A stretch of DNA of 64,000 bases from contig CAVSVP010000009.1 of NCBI GenBank assembly GCA_963731125.1, positions 852,787 through 916,786 on the forward strand, in the 5' to 3' direction. The position numbers were made by a program, and so were the translations under genes. Source of the DNA: CAVSVP01 sp963731125. GTDB lineage: Bacteria > Pseudomonadota > Gammaproteobacteria > Competibacterales > Competibacteraceae. The first letter of the stretch is position 1, and each line of letters starts with the position of its first letter. Below, piece by piece: positions 35,576 through 45,651 of the stretch. Below the pieces are notes generated by a model. It saw only the letters and a program-made list of their open reading frames with translations. It was not told where the DNA came from and did not search any database.

Positions 35576-35687
35576 AGGGTCTCCCGTGGATTGCTGCCGT
35601 CAATACCGTTGGCTACGAAATTCTATCCAAAAATAGAGATTTTCGCTTTCCCTAAAATTGACGTATTTTTGTTATAACAACATTTAC

Positions 35688-36389
35688 TTACGAGAGGGAA
35701 TGCGTCAAGAAGAACTCTGCTAAGATTAAATCTTCAGTACATGTAATTTTAATATTATCCCCATGTCCCTCTACCAGGCGCGGCGCCAGACCTGCAAATT
35801 CAATGGCAGAAGCCTCATCAGTCACTAACCGGTGGTTTTCCAAAGCTCGGTGCAAGGCGGAGCGTAGCACATTCAGGCGAAACATCTGGGGCGTTAGGGC
35901 ATGCCAGAGATCACTGCGCTCCACCGTGACACTCACCCGTCCGTTGGCGTCGGCACGCTTTATCGTATCGCGCACCGGTACAGCCAATAGACCTCCTACC
36001 GGGTCACTTACCAATGTCTCTATCAGCATATCCAGATCCGAACCCCGCAGGCATGGACGCACTGCATCATGTACCAATACCCAGTCGTCCGGCTGCGCCA
36101 ATTCCTGCAAGGTGTAGAGACAATTCAATACCGAATAGCAGCGTTCTTCACCGCCTTTGACGCTAAGTAGCGGTTTGCCGGCGTCCAGGTGAACACTCTC
36201 CCACCATTGGTCCGCAGAACTGATGGCCACCACTACGCCACTGATACGCGGATGACTCAATAAAGTGCGCAAAGTATGTACGATGACTCTAAGACCCGCC
36301 AGTGGTAAATATTGCTTGGGAATGGCGGCCCCCATACGCCGACCGACTCCAGCAGCGGGAACAACCGCCCAACAGCGGGGCTCACTCAT
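35688..36389 (-). CDS. ispD: 2-C-methyl-D-erythritol 4-phosphate cytidylyltransferase
   Basis: A 233-residue MEP-pathway enzyme that activates MEP with CTP. The nucleotide loop VVPAAGVGRRMGAAIPKQYL is at about 9-28, VLVHDAVRPC near 103 and LVTDEASAIEFAG near 190. The start overlaps ftsB by eight bases. It is downstream of ftsB as in E. coli. Confidence 0.95.
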   Translation of the reverse strand: MSEPRCWAVVPAAGVGRRMGAAIPKQYLPLAGLRVIVHTLRTLLSHPRISGVVVAISSADQWWESVHLDAGKPLLSVKGGEERCYSVLNCLYTLQELAQPDDWVLVHDAVRPCLRGSDLDMLIETLVSDPVGGLLAVPVRDTIKRADANGRVSVTVERSDLWHALTPQMFRLNVLRSALHRALENHRLVTDEASAIEFAGLAPRLVEGHGDNIKITCTEDLILAEFFLTHSLS

Positions 36390-36702
36390 GCGCGGGTGGA
36401 ACCTGTTCGGGTATCGAAGCCGGCGGTGTATCTTCTAGAATGTGAAAGAAGGTTTCTCCTTTACGAATCATGCCCAATTCGGCACGCGCCCGCTCTTCAA
36501 TGGCTTCTAATCCCTCTTTAAGGCTCTTCACCTCTGCTTCTAGGGTGCTATTACGCTCCCTAAGCCCTGCGTTTTCAGTGCGTTGTGCCTGCACGGCCTC
36601 CTGCAACACAAGGACTTTGGGAACGCCTTGATCTTCAAACAGCCATAACTGACAATTTAGAAAGACTAACAGGATACTTAAAATCCCTATTAAGATTCGC
36701 AT
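36382..36702 (-). CDS. ftsB: Cell division protein FtsB
   Basis: A 106-residue bitopic membrane protein of the divisome. A short cytoplasmic N-terminus and one span (ILIGILSILLVFLNCQLWLF) precede a periplasmic coiled coil (about 30-75). A conserved ARAELGMIRKGETFFHIL region ends the coil. ATG at 36702 places the span at the N-terminus; an upstream extension to 36774 is unlikely. FtsB joins FtsL and FtsQ to activate septal synthesis. It lies between eno and ispD, the standard position. Confidence 0.93.
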   Translation of the reverse strand: MRILIGILSILLVFLNCQLWLFEDQGVPKVLVLQEAVQAQRTENAGLRERNSTLEAEVKSLKEGLEAIEERARAELGMIRKGETFFHILEDTPPASIPEQVPPAHE

Positions 36703-36777
36703 GTTAGTTCGTTGATAAAACCAGCTTTGAATAGCAGGGAGCGGCCATCTAATCCGCCCCCACCGTTGAATCATCTA

Positions 36778-38064
36778 TCAATCTCTGAAAATTTTAAAGG
36801 CATCACGACCCGCATAACGGGCCCCCTCGCCAAGTTCTTCTTCAATGGCCAAAAGACGATTATATTTAGCTACCCGATCCGAACGGCTCAGAGAACCTGT
36901 TTTAATTTGCGTGGCGGTAGTGGCCACCGCCAAATCAGCGATGGTCGTATCCTCTGTCTCTCCAGAGCGATGAGAAACCACGGCAGTGTATCCTGCATCG
37001 TCAGCCATCTTGATGGCAGCTAAGGTTTCGGTCAGGGTACCAATCTGATTCACCTTGATTAGAATGGAATTGGCAATATGCTCGTTAATGCCACGTTGCA
37101 AAATAGCGGTATTGGTCACGAAAAGGTCGTCTCCCACCAGCTGGATTTTATGCCCCAGCGTACGAGTATGCTCAGCCCAACCTTCCCAGTCACTTTCGTC
37201 CATACCGTCTTCGATAGAAACGATAGGATAACGTGCAACCCAATCGGCCAACCAGGCAGAGAACTCGGCTGAGCTGAAGGATTTACCTTCACCTTCCAGC
37301 ACATACTTACCATCCTTGTAAAACTCGGAACTGGCGGCATCAAGAGCGATATAAATATCTTTGCCCGCTTGATAACCGGCTTTATCGATGGCTTCCATCA
37401 CCGCCTCTAAGGCCGCTTCATTAGAAGGCAGATTGGGAGCAAAGCCACCTTCGTCACCCACAGCGGTATTCATGCCTTTTTTATGCAGAACTTGCTTCAG
37501 AGCATGAAAGGTTTCCGCTCCATAGCGTAACGCCTCCCGAAAACTGGGAGCACCTATCGGCATGATCATGAACTCTTGCAGATCCACGTTGTTATCCGCA
37601 TGAGCACCGCCGTTAAGAATGTTCATCATAGGCACCGGTAATATATAAGGACCCGTAGGGTTAAGGTGCTTGTATAAAGGTATCCCAGTATCTGCAGCGG
37701 CGGCATGGGCAACCGCCAATGAAACGCCTAATATGGCATTGGCACCTAGCTTCCCTTTGTTATCAGTGCCGTCTAATTCGATCATTTTATGGTCAACGGC
37801 GGCCAAGTCATTGGCATCCATCCCTACAATGGCTTTCCGAATTGCGCCATTGACATTGGCTACGGCTTTAAGTACACCCTTGCCACCGTAACGTTTCGAA
37901 TCACCGTCGCGCAATTCTATGGCTTCACGGGCTCCCGTGGAGGCTCCAGAGGGCACTGCAGCGCTGCCCTTGGCTCCAGAGGCCAAGACCACATCTACTG
38001 CCACAGTGGGATTACCCCGTGAATCTAAAACCTCACGGCTTTGAATCGCTTTAATCTCGGACAT
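36778..38064 (-). CDS. eno: Enolase
   Basis: A 428-residue glycolytic enzyme converting 2-phosphoglycerate to PEP. The N-terminus is MSEIKAIQSREVLDSRGNPT; Mg and catalytic residues are found in GDEGGFAPNL, SIEDGMDESDW, and the C-terminal SHRSGETEDTTIADLAV. ATG at 38064 has GAGGAG upstream; the TTG two codons earlier is not needed. It follows kdsA in the pyrG-kdsA-eno order. Confidence 0.97.
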   Translation of the reverse strand: MSEIKAIQSREVLDSRGNPTVAVDVVLASGAKGSAAVPSGASTGAREAIELRDGDSKRYGGKGVLKAVANVNGAIRKAIVGMDANDLAAVDHKMIELDGTDNKGKLGANAILGVSLAVAHAAAADTGIPLYKHLNPTGPYILPVPMMNILNGGAHADNNVDLQEFMIMPIGAPSFREALRYGAETFHALKQVLHKKGMNTAVGDEGGFAPNLPSNEAALEAVMEAIDKAGYQAGKDIYIALDAASSEFYKDGKYVLEGEGKSFSSAEFSAWLADWVARYPIVSIEDGMDESDWEGWAEHTRTLGHKIQLVGDDLFVTNTAILQRGINEHIANSILIKVNQIGTLTETLAAIKMADDAGYTAVVSHRSGETEDTTIADLAVATTATQIKTGSLSRSDRVAKYNRLLAIEEELGEGARYAGRDAFKIFRD

Positions 38065-38195
38065 CGACAATCGCTCCTCATAGTGGACTTCAGGTACACT
38101 GCTGGCGTAGAAGGATGGGTTCTACCGGCGTTATATGGTATGTGCCAATCAGGATTTACCATAAGCTCGGCGCCAGAACTCTCCACCCTCAAAGC

Positions 38196-39029
38196 TTATA
38201 ATTCAGCTTCTATGAAACCATGTTGCTTCACTGTCTCATCCAGCGCCTTGAGCGTGATAAGCAAGGCTTCCAATGCTCCCAAAGGCCATGCGTTAGGCCC
38301 ATCACTTAAGGCTTGTTCAGGGTTAGGATGAGTTTCTATAAATAATCCGGCAATACCAGCCGCTACAGCAGCTCGAGCTAAAATCGGTACAAATTCCCGT
38401 TGCCCGCCGGATGCATTACCCTGACCGCCGGGTAATTGCACTGAGTGAGTCGCATCAAAGATCACGGGACAGCCCGTACCGCGCATCGCCATCAGAGCGC
38501 GCATATCGGCTATGAGATTATTGTAGCCAAAGGAGACACCGCGCTCGCAAACAAGGATCTCTTGATTACCGGTGGCGCGGGCTTTGGTAACGACATTAAA
38601 CATATCCCAGGGTGCTAAAAACTGGCCCTTCTTAATGTTTACCGGTTTCCCTTGACAAGCCACATTCTGAATAAAGTTGGTCTGCCGACACAGAAACGCA
38701 GGAGTCTGCATGACATCCACCACGGTCGCCACTTCCGCCAGCGGAGTATCCTCGTGTACATCCGTTAGCACGGGGACTTGAATCTCGCCCTTGACCCTTT
38801 CCAGTATTTTTAGCCCCTCTTCTAGCCCCGGTCCACGATAACTTTGATAGGAGGAACGGTTCGCTTTGTCAAAGGAAGATTTATAAATAAAGGGGATCGC
38901 CAGACGCTGGGTCATTTCCTTAAGCATTCCGGCAGTATCCAAGGCTAACTGCGCACTCTCAATCACACAAGGCCCAGCAATCAAAAACAGAGGTCGCTCC
39001 AGACCCACTTCAAAACCACACAGTTTCAT
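38196..39029 (-). CDS. kdsA: KDO-8-phosphate synthase
   Basis: A 277-residue enzyme that makes the KDO precursor of lipopolysaccharide from PEP and arabinose 5-phosphate, implying a Gram-negative outer membrane. Motifs include LIAGPCVIES, YKSSFDKANRSS, TDVHE, and AFLCRQTNFI. The frame is open upstream, but ATG at 39029 overlaps the pyrG stop by four bases and gives the standard N-terminus MKLCGFEVG. The metal-type Cys is absent or not obvious. Confidence 0.96.
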   Translation of the reverse strand: MKLCGFEVGLERPLFLIAGPCVIESAQLALDTAGMLKEMTQRLAIPFIYKSSFDKANRSSYQSYRGPGLEEGLKILERVKGEIQVPVLTDVHEDTPLAEVATVVDVMQTPAFLCRQTNFIQNVACQGKPVNIKKGQFLAPWDMFNVVTKARATGNQEILVCERGVSFGYNNLIADMRALMAMRGTGCPVIFDATHSVQLPGGQGNASGGQREFVPILARAAVAAGIAGLFIETHPNPEQALSDGPNAWPLGALEALLITLKALDETVKQHGFIEAEL

Positions 39030-40675
39030 GATGAAACGGTCTCCCGACGTGTTTGGTGACGATGTCGCAAAGCAGCCTGCACGAAACTTTGGAACAGCGG
39101 ATGGCCATCTCGAGGCGTGGAGGTAAACTCCGGGTGAAACTGGCAAGCCAAGAACCAAGGATGCGCGGGTAGTTCGATTATCTCCACCAATGTGTTGTCT
39201 AAAGAACGCCCGCAGATCACCATACCGGTTTGCTGCAAGATGTCTTGATAATAATTGTTAAACTCGTAACGATGTCGGTGACGTTCGGTAATAATGTCTG
39301 TTCCATAAATGGCACGGGCAAGCGTATCCTCCTGCAGACGGCATTGTTGAGCACCTAGACGCATGGTACCACCAAGATCAGAGTTTTCATCGCGGTACTC
39401 TACGGCACCTTCTCCAGAGGTCCATTCCGTAATGAGCGCAATGACCGGATAGCGAGTATCTTTGCGGAATTCAGTGCTATGCGCACCCTGCAATCCCACC
39501 ACGTTACGGGCAAACTCAATAACAGCGACCTGCATGCCAAGGCAAATCCCCAAATAAGGTATGGCGTTTTCTCGGGCGTAGCGAACTGCGGCAATTTTAC
39601 CTTCCACGCCCCTCTCGCCGAACCCCCCGGGTACTAAAATACCATCCATACCGTCCAGGCAAGCAGTACCCGTTTTTTCAATCCCCTCAGAGTCGATGTA
39701 ATGGATGCGAACTTGCGTCTTCGTATGGATGCCCGCATGCAGCAGTGCCTCATTAAGAGACTTGTAGGCGTCCGTTAACTCCACGTATTTGCCTACCATC
39801 GCTATATTAACTTTCGCTTTAGGATGCTCAATGGCATCCATGACTTGCTCCCATTCCGATAAATCGGCGGGTGGTAAATCCAAACGTAGCTTCTTTACTA
39901 CGATATCATCTAGGCCTTCAGCGTGCAGCCATAGCGGAATACGGTAAATGCTATCGGCATCACGGGCCGTAATCACTGCCCGTTCTTCGACGTTGGTGAA
40001 CAAGGCGATTTTACGGCGCTCCTCAGCAGGAATTTCGCGATCCGAGCGGCACAGCAAAATATCAGGTTGAATGCCGATAGAGCGTAACTCTTTTACGGAA
40101 TGCTGGGTCGGCTTAGTCTTCAGTTCTCCGGAAGACTTAATGTAAGGCACTAGCGTCAAATGAATGAAGAGAGCACGATCATGCCCTAATTCCAGATGCA
40201 GCTGACGGATGGCTTCTAGAAACGGCTGCGATTCAATATCGCCCACGGTACCGCCAATTTCCACCATGACTGCATCAGCACCGCCTGCACCCAGTCGGAT
40301 ACAGCGCTTGATCTCGTCGGTAATGTGGGGAATTACTTGTACCGTTCCCCCTAAATAATCACCTCGTCTTTCCTTACGGATCACATTCTCGTAGATACGC
40401 CCAGTGGTGAAATTATTGCGCCGACTTGCCGTCATTCGCACAAAACGTTCGTAGTGTCCTAGGTCTAGGTCTGTTTCCGCGCCATCCGTGGTAACAAACA
40501 CTTCACCATGTTGAAAGGGACTCATGGTTCCTGGGTCTACGTTAATGTAGGGGTCTAATTTGATCAGGGTAACCTTCAGCCCCCGGGCTTCCAGAATAGC
40601 ACCCAACGAAGCAGCGGCAATGCCTTTGCCCAGGGAAGAGACCACACCGCCGGTAATAAAAATAAATCGCGTCAT
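39026..40675 (-). CDS. pyrG: CTP synthase
   Basis: A 549-residue enzyme that aminates UTP to CTP. The synthetase domain starts MTRFIFITGGVVSSLGKG and has the loop VEIGGTVGDIES; the C-terminal glutamine amidotransferase has the catalytic Cys in LGICLGMQVAV and a HxE pair in FHPEFTSTP. ATG at 40675 is preferred over an alternative 15 bases earlier. The stop overlaps kdsA. Confidence 0.97.
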   Translation of the reverse strand: MTRFIFITGGVVSSLGKGIAAASLGAILEARGLKVTLIKLDPYINVDPGTMSPFQHGEVFVTTDGAETDLDLGHYERFVRMTASRRNNFTTGRIYENVIRKERRGDYLGGTVQVIPHITDEIKRCIRLGAGGADAVMVEIGGTVGDIESQPFLEAIRQLHLELGHDRALFIHLTLVPYIKSSGELKTKPTQHSVKELRSIGIQPDILLCRSDREIPAEERRKIALFTNVEERAVITARDADSIYRIPLWLHAEGLDDIVVKKLRLDLPPADLSEWEQVMDAIEHPKAKVNIAMVGKYVELTDAYKSLNEALLHAGIHTKTQVRIHYIDSEGIEKTGTACLDGMDGILVPGGFGERGVEGKIAAVRYARENAIPYLGICLGMQVAVIEFARNVVGLQGAHSTEFRKDTRYPVIALITEWTSGEGAVEYRDENSDLGGTMRLGAQQCRLQEDTLARAIYGTDIITERHRHRYEFNNYYQDILQQTGMVICGRSLDNTLVEIIELPAHPWFLACQFHPEFTSTPRDGHPLFQSFVQAALRHRHQTRRETVSS

Positions 40676-40704
40676 GCGTAACAATATCAAGGAATTTAGA
40701 AACT

Positions 40705-42054
40705 CTAAACGGTATCAAAAGGTGCAGTTTTTTGCCACGTCAAAATAATGCCTTCTTTTTTAGGACAAGCTGCAAAATCCGCACTCACCCCTAACCTTGC
40801 CACTGCCGCTAACTGCTCGCCGCAGTATAGGAGTGGCAAACGCCCTCGCTCCCATGGTGGTACCCCTGCCTCTTGTAGCAGTTTTTTTAACGCCTGACGT
40901 TGGTAGCGGCCTTGGAGACGAAAACGTTCGCTGCCGCGGCGAAACCGAATGGTCAGCGGCTGCCCGGCTAACGCAGCAGCATTCAATCCCTCTCCCCAGG
41001 TTATCTGCAGCTTGACATATCCGATGGAAGGAATACATAAACCAGGCATCCCCGGCCGCAGCGAAAAAACTTGTGCAGGATCATGAGGGGGCAAAGGGAC
41101 CATAGCATATAAGTATTCTCGATAACGACGAACTTCACATCCTACCCATCGAATAAGCGGTTGTCGGTCCCGCGCAGGAGCCATTATCTCCTTAAGAATG
41201 TGGCATAAATGAGCGGTAGCAGGAAGCGGCAGTTGCAGGCGTCGCAACCAGCGCCTTAAGGCGTTACGCTGCCGACGTTCATCTAGCCGACGTAAAGCAG
41301 CAATATCCAGGCAGTCGGGACGCTCGGTAGCCACTTGTAACAAATCCTGATCGGCCAACGCATCCAGCAGCAGAGTCGTCTCGGCACAATGACGGGCAGC
41401 GCGGGATAATGTACGGGTCTCTGCAGGCCAACGTGCCTTAAGCAGAGGGATAATGGCGTGGCGCAAGTAATTACGATCTAGTCTAAGATCAGTATTGCTA
41501 ACATCCTCAATCCACTGCAGACCCTGTTGTTTGGCATAGCCTAGAATCTCCGCCCGCGTTACATCGAGAAAGGGGCGCAGCAGGAGTCCATGGCCCAGCG
41601 GAGCAGCAGTCGGCATGGCCGCCAAACCATGAGGACCCGCCCCACGCAGCAGTTGCAACAACAAGGTTTCTGCCTGATCATCCTGATGATGGGCGGTCAG
41701 CAGGGCATCATGCCCGCCTAGCAACCTTTCCAGCGCACGATAGCGGGCACGACGAGCTGTCGCCTCCGGACTCTCTCCCGGTGACGGGCAAGCCGCCACG
41801 CGCAAGGCGCTGAATTCCACACTTAATTCCCGACAAATTTTTTCACAGTGTTGTGCCCACCGGCTAGAGGCAGAATGCAGTCCATGATCGACATAAACCG
41901 CGGTTAATGTCTGCCCCGGTAAATCATGACGATGCCCAGCTAACAGGTGGAGCAACGCATGAGAATCCACTCCGCCGCTGTAACCCACTAGCCAATGGCG
42001 GATGTTACCATACTCAGCGAGCAGTGACCGGATACGGACAAAAAACGGGCTCAT
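40705..42054 (-). CDS. tilS: tRNA(Ile)-lysidine synthetase
   Basis: A 449-residue enzyme that converts the wobble cytidine of one tRNA-Ile to lysidine so that it reads AUA. The PP-loop SGGVDSHALLHLL is at about 25-37. TAHHQDDQAETLLLQLLRGAGPHG (core HHQDDQAET) is also diagnostic, and a C-terminal TilS substrate domain follows. It lies between accA and pyrG, a common gammaproteobacterial order. Confidence 0.94.
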   Translation of the reverse strand: MSPFFVRIRSLLAEYGNIRHWLVGYSGGVDSHALLHLLAGHRHDLPGQTLTAVYVDHGLHSASSRWAQHCEKICRELSVEFSALRVAACPSPGESPEATARRARYRALERLLGGHDALLTAHHQDDQAETLLLQLLRGAGPHGLAAMPTAAPLGHGLLLRPFLDVTRAEILGYAKQQGLQWIEDVSNTDLRLDRNYLRHAIIPLLKARWPAETRTLSRAARHCAETTLLLDALADQDLLQVATERPDCLDIAALRRLDERRQRNALRRWLRRLQLPLPATAHLCHILKEIMAPARDRQPLIRWVGCEVRRYREYLYAMVPLPPHDPAQVFSLRPGMPGLCIPSIGYVKLQITWGEGLNAAALAGQPLTIRFRRGSERFRLQGRYQRQALKKLLQEAGVPPWERGRLPLLYCGEQLAAVARLGVSADFAACPKKEGIILTWQKTAPFDTV

Positions 42055-42096
42055 GTGTTCTGCTGACGTTCGCCTTCAAAGCAGCCTACCCAAGTC

Positions 42097-43053
42097 TTAT
42101 TCTTTAAACTGACCATAGCTCAACAAACGCTGATAACGCTGTTCCAGCAATTCCTCTATGGTCAGTTCATCCAGCTCCTGTAGTCCTTTCTGTAAAGCTG
42201 CTTTCACATTCTCCGCCATTTGCGGTACATCCCGATGGGCGCCGCCCAGAGGCTCGTCAATGATTTCATCAATAAGGTTTAATTTTTTAAGATGGATCGA
42301 TGTCATGTTCATGGCCTCAGCAGCCTCAGCTGCCTTGTCAGCGCTTTTCCAAAGGATAGACGCGCAGCCTTCCGGAGAAATCACGGAGTAAGTGCTGTAT
42401 TTAAGCATGAATACTCGATCGCCGACGCCAATGGCCAGCGCGCCGCCAGAACCACCTTCCCCAATGATCGTGCAAAGAATAGGCGTACGCAGCTGCGCCA
42501 TCTCGAATAGATTGCGGGCGATCGCCTCACTCTGGCCCCGCTCCTCAGCACCGATGCCAGGATAAGCTCCGGGAGTATCGATAAAAGTCAGCAAAGGTAA
42601 GTTAAAGCGCTCGGCCATTTTCATCAGACGCAAAGCCTTGCGATACCCCTCTGGGCGAGGCATACCGAAATTGCGAAACAATTTTCTTTTCGTATCCCGT
42701 CCCTTCTGGTGACCAATGATCATGACCGGTCGGCCTTCCAGACGTGCTAGACCACCTACAATGGCATGATCGTCCGCAAAGGCGCGGTCACCGCGCAGCT
42801 CCTGAAAATCCGTAAAATTGCGCTGGACGTAGTCTAGGGTATACGGACGTAAGGGATGTCGAGCAATCTGGGAAACTTGCCAGGCTGTCAACGATGCAAA
42901 AATGGATGCTGTGAGGGCTTTGCTTTTGGCCTCCAGATGCGCCATTTCATCACTGATATCCAGCTCCGTATCATTACAAAGGCGGCGCAGTTGCTCCAGC
43001 TTATCCTCTAGTTCAGCAATGGGTTTTTCAAAGTCTAGAAAGTTTGCAGTCAT
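42097..43053 (-). CDS. accA: Acetyl-CoA carboxylase carboxyltransferase subunit alpha
   Basis: A 318-residue subunit of the enzyme for the first step of fatty-acid synthesis. Motifs include FLDFEKPIAELE at the N-terminus, MIIGHQKGRDTKRKLFRNFG, TFIDTPGAYPGIGAEERGQSE (core DTPGAYPGIGAEE), and GEGGSGGALAIGVGD for the oxyanion hole. Length is normal. It begins the accA-tilS-pyrG-kdsA-eno run. Confidence 0.97.
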   Translation of the reverse strand: MTANFLDFEKPIAELEDKLEQLRRLCNDTELDISDEMAHLEAKSKALTASIFASLTAWQVSQIARHPLRPYTLDYVQRNFTDFQELRGDRAFADDHAIVGGLARLEGRPVMIIGHQKGRDTKRKLFRNFGMPRPEGYRKALRLMKMAERFNLPLLTFIDTPGAYPGIGAEERGQSEAIARNLFEMAQLRTPILCTIIGEGGSGGALAIGVGDRVFMLKYSTYSVISPEGCASILWKSADKAAEAAEAMNMTSIHLKKLNLIDEIIDEPLGGAHRDVPQMAENVKAALQKGLQELDELTIEELLEQRYQRLLSYGQFKE

Positions 43054-43164
43054 AACAACAACGGTTTGCTCCCGTCGATACGGGACAAAATTCTCGATCC
43101 ATTAAGGGTGTTGCCAGAGGCAAGACCCACAAAAAAGTGGCGCACGCCGTAGGTGCGATAACCA

Positions 43165-43911
43165 TTATTCGTAACATCCTATTCGCAAATAAATTGGCCA
43201 GTAGATTGACCGCACGGTGTTCGCTTCTCCCCAGGCCAACATCAAGTCAGCTTGCAATAATTGTAAAGGATCATGCAACCTCTGCTCCCGATAGCGCTGC
43301 ACAGCAGACCAGGTGCCTAAATATCTCACGAAATATTCTAAGTCCCACTGAGCTTCCATCGCAAAATGCGGAGCATTGCGTTCAGTAAACGAAAACAGCA
43401 GGTTACGATAGCCCCTTTCTACGAACTGCCGTTCCGGCGGCCAGTAAGGCCCCACTGTATCGCGATAGAAGTGTTCCACCACCTCATCTACGGCGGATGA
43501 AACCTGCACGAGTCCGTAGCACCAAACGGCGACTATGCCGCCTGGTCGTAACACTCGTCGTAGCTCAGTGTAGAACAGCTCCAGGTCAAACCAGTGCAAC
43601 GCCTGAGCTACCGTGACTAAATCTATCGACGCTGGGGCCAATCCTGAAGCCTCCGCAGGCTTGACGATATATTTTACCCGCTCATGAGCAACGGCATTGG
43701 CAATCTGCTGCTGGCTGGCATCACTGGCGATGACTTCTGTAAAAAAATTGGCCAGCGCCAGCGCTGCTTGACCGTTGCCCGTGCCGCAATCCCAAGCGCG
43801 CTCGCGCTGCTTCGTTTGCGACATCAAATAGGTAAAGAGTGCTTGCGGATAGCGGGGGCGGTAGCGGCTATAGTGACAAGAGTGCTGAGAAAAATAATCT
43901 TTGTAGATCAT
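43165..43911 (-). CDS. Class I SAM-dependent methyltransferase
   Basis: A 248-residue protein with a Rossmann methyltransferase domain. Motif I is AWDCGTGNGQAALAL (about 39-53), followed by VIASDASQQQI and LVTVAQALHWFDLELF (about 104-119), typical of the UbiE/COQ5-like and yeast TMT1-like groups. The substrate cannot be inferred. It is a single gene divergent from potD. Confidence 0.85.
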   Translation of the reverse strand: MIYKDYFSQHSCHYSRYRPRYPQALFTYLMSQTKQRERAWDCGTGNGQAALALANFFTEVIASDASQQQIANAVAHERVKYIVKPAEASGLAPASIDLVTVAQALHWFDLELFYTELRRVLRPGGIVAVWCYGLVQVSSAVDEVVEHFYRDTVGPYWPPERQFVERGYRNLLFSFTERNAPHFAMEAQWDLEYFVRYLGTWSAVQRYREQRLHDPLQLLQADLMLAWGEANTVRSIYWPIYLRIGCYE

Positions 43912-44080
43912 TAGCTTAATAAAATTTAAAGGCCCATAACCGCCTGTTCCACGTCTTCACCGTTTAACGGCTTGACGGAAACGTGTTAAATGCCGAAACA
44001 TGCAGCAGGCAACTTTACGCTGTTCTATGCTATCGGCAGTTTCTGCAGCTTTGCCGTTCACCCATGCTAGGAGGAAATTT

Positions 44081-45106
44081 ATGCAAAAATGGCTCATCAT
44101 CCTATGGTTAGTATGCGTTAATACCGGATTTGCCGAGGATACCTTGGTAATTTACAACTGGTCGGAATACCTACCTCAGCAAGTCATCGACCAGTTTACT
44201 GAAGAAACAGGCATTGACGTTCAGTATGCCACGTACGATAGCAATGAAGCCATGTACGCTAAAGTAAAAACTGTACAGAGCAAGGGTTATGATTTACTCG
44301 TTCCGTCTACTTACTATGTAGATCGTATGCGTCGAGAAGGCTTGCTGCAGAAGCTGGACAAGTCCCGCCTTAGCAATTTTGGCAATCTTAATCCACGTCT
44401 GCTAAATCAATCCTACGACCCAGGCAACAACTACAGCATTCCTTATCTGTGGGGCACGACTGGCATCGCCATTAACACTGACCAAGTAAACCCTGATAAG
44501 GTCGGTGCTTGGGAGGACCTCTGGGATCCCAGCTACAGAAATAAGCTGTTGTTATTAAACGATGTACGAGAAGTCTTCTCCATGGGTCTCAAGACGTTGG
44601 GTTATTCCGCTAACAGCACTAACGAAAACGAGATTCGTGCCGCCTATGAAAAATTGACTCAGTTAATGCCTAACGTCCGAGTTTTTAACGCTGAATCACC
44701 GAAAGATCTATTCTTGGCTGAAGAAGTGATATTAGGCATGAATTGGAACGGTGAAGTTTATATGGCCAACCAGGAAAATCCCAGCATTCGTTACATCTAC
44801 CCGAAAGAAGGGGTGACGGTGTGGATGGACAACTTTGTATTAAGTAGGGGAGCCAAAAACGTAGACGCTGCTTACCAGTTTATCGATTTTATTCTGCGCC
44901 CCGATATTGCGAAGATAATTACCGAGGAAATCGGTTATACCTCACCAAACCTAGAGGCCATTAAACTGTTGCCGGAGTCGTTACGCAACAATCGTGTTGT
45001 TTACCCTACCGATAAAGATTTAAAAAACGCCGAGTTTCAAACCGACGTTGGTAAAGCTCTGCCACTGTACGAAAAATATTGGCAACGGCTTAAGAGCGGT
45101 GGCTGA
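44081..45106 (+). CDS. potD: Spermidine/putrescine-binding protein PotD-like, away from potABC
   Basis: A 341-residue periplasmic polyamine-binding protein. The signal peptide MQKWLIILWLVCVNTGFA is followed by LVIYNWSEYLPQQVIDQF, the classical PotD/PotF start, then LWGTTGIAIN and a C-terminal YEKYWQRLKSG. ATG at 44081 has AGGAGG at good spacing; the open frame upstream is not used. It is isolated, and is the plausible partner of potABC at 18.6-21.4 kb. Confidence 0.92.
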   Translation: MQKWLIILWLVCVNTGFAEDTLVIYNWSEYLPQQVIDQFTEETGIDVQYATYDSNEAMYAKVKTVQSKGYDLLVPSTYYVDRMRREGLLQKLDKSRLSNFGNLNPRLLNQSYDPGNNYSIPYLWGTTGIAINTDQVNPDKVGAWEDLWDPSYRNKLLLLNDVREVFSMGLKTLGYSANSTNENEIRAAYEKLTQLMPNVRVFNAESPKDLFLAEEVILGMNWNGEVYMANQENPSIRYIYPKEGVTVWMDNFVLSRGAKNVDAAYQFIDFILRPDIAKIITEEIGYTSPNLEAIKLLPESLRNNRVVYPTDKDLKNAEFQTDVGKALPLYEKYWQRLKSGG

Positions 45107-45426
45107 ATGCGCTGTTTAAACAATAGCATTACCGCCTCCATTGTCCGTAAGACCCCACCAGCGGAGTCTTAGGATTTTCACTCGCTCTTTACAGGCCTCC
45201 CGAACTACTGATATCGCCTTGTACATTAGCAGAGCGTGACTGTTCAAAACCGATGTTTTTTTCAAAATTGAGAAGCTGTAACAGCTTCCCTGCTGAGCAA
45301 TGGTCACTGCCTGTGATTATTATTTGTTAAGCCCTAAGAGGCATCGCCTGAAAGCCAGGACATTACAGGGTATGTGATAGCTACTTACTCGGTTGGCACA
45401 CTATCAGGCGGAGTATCCGATTTAAA
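45107..45426. other. Intergenic region after potD
   Basis: About 320 bases between the potD stop and the EF-hand gene. A hairpin TAAGAC/GTCTTA at 45148-45171 followed by GGATTTTC may end the potD transcript. Nothing else was recognised. Confidence 0.45.
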
Positions 45427-45651
45427 TTAATGGCTGGTCATACCCTGCCATTCTTCATAATCTTGCTTGCTTAACTCAGACATGCCGCTGCTCTGCATGT
45501 GTTCGTGCAGCGGAGCATGCGCTTCAGCCTCGGTAAGTGTTACGACACCATCCTGATCCACATCCAGTTCCTCGAAGCTCATGGTTTCCTCGGCGGCCAT
45601 TGCCATGCCACAGGCCAGCACAAAACTCAGGGAAAGCAATAAATTTTTCAT
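45427..45651 (-). CDS. Small secreted EF-hand protein
   Basis: A 74-residue protein. The signal peptide MKNLLLSLSFVLACGMAMAA leaves a mature protein of about 54 residues. It has one canonical EF-hand loop, DVDQDGVVTLTE (about 30-41), and a possible degenerate second site near the C-terminus. ATG at 45651 has GGAG eight bases upstream; an earlier ATG is too close to it. It probably binds calcium in the periplasm. The partner is unknown. Confidence 0.75.
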   Translation of the reverse strand: MKNLLLSLSFVLACGMAMAAEETMSFEELDVDQDGVVTLTEAEAHAPLHEHMQSSGMSELSKQDYEEWQGMTSH

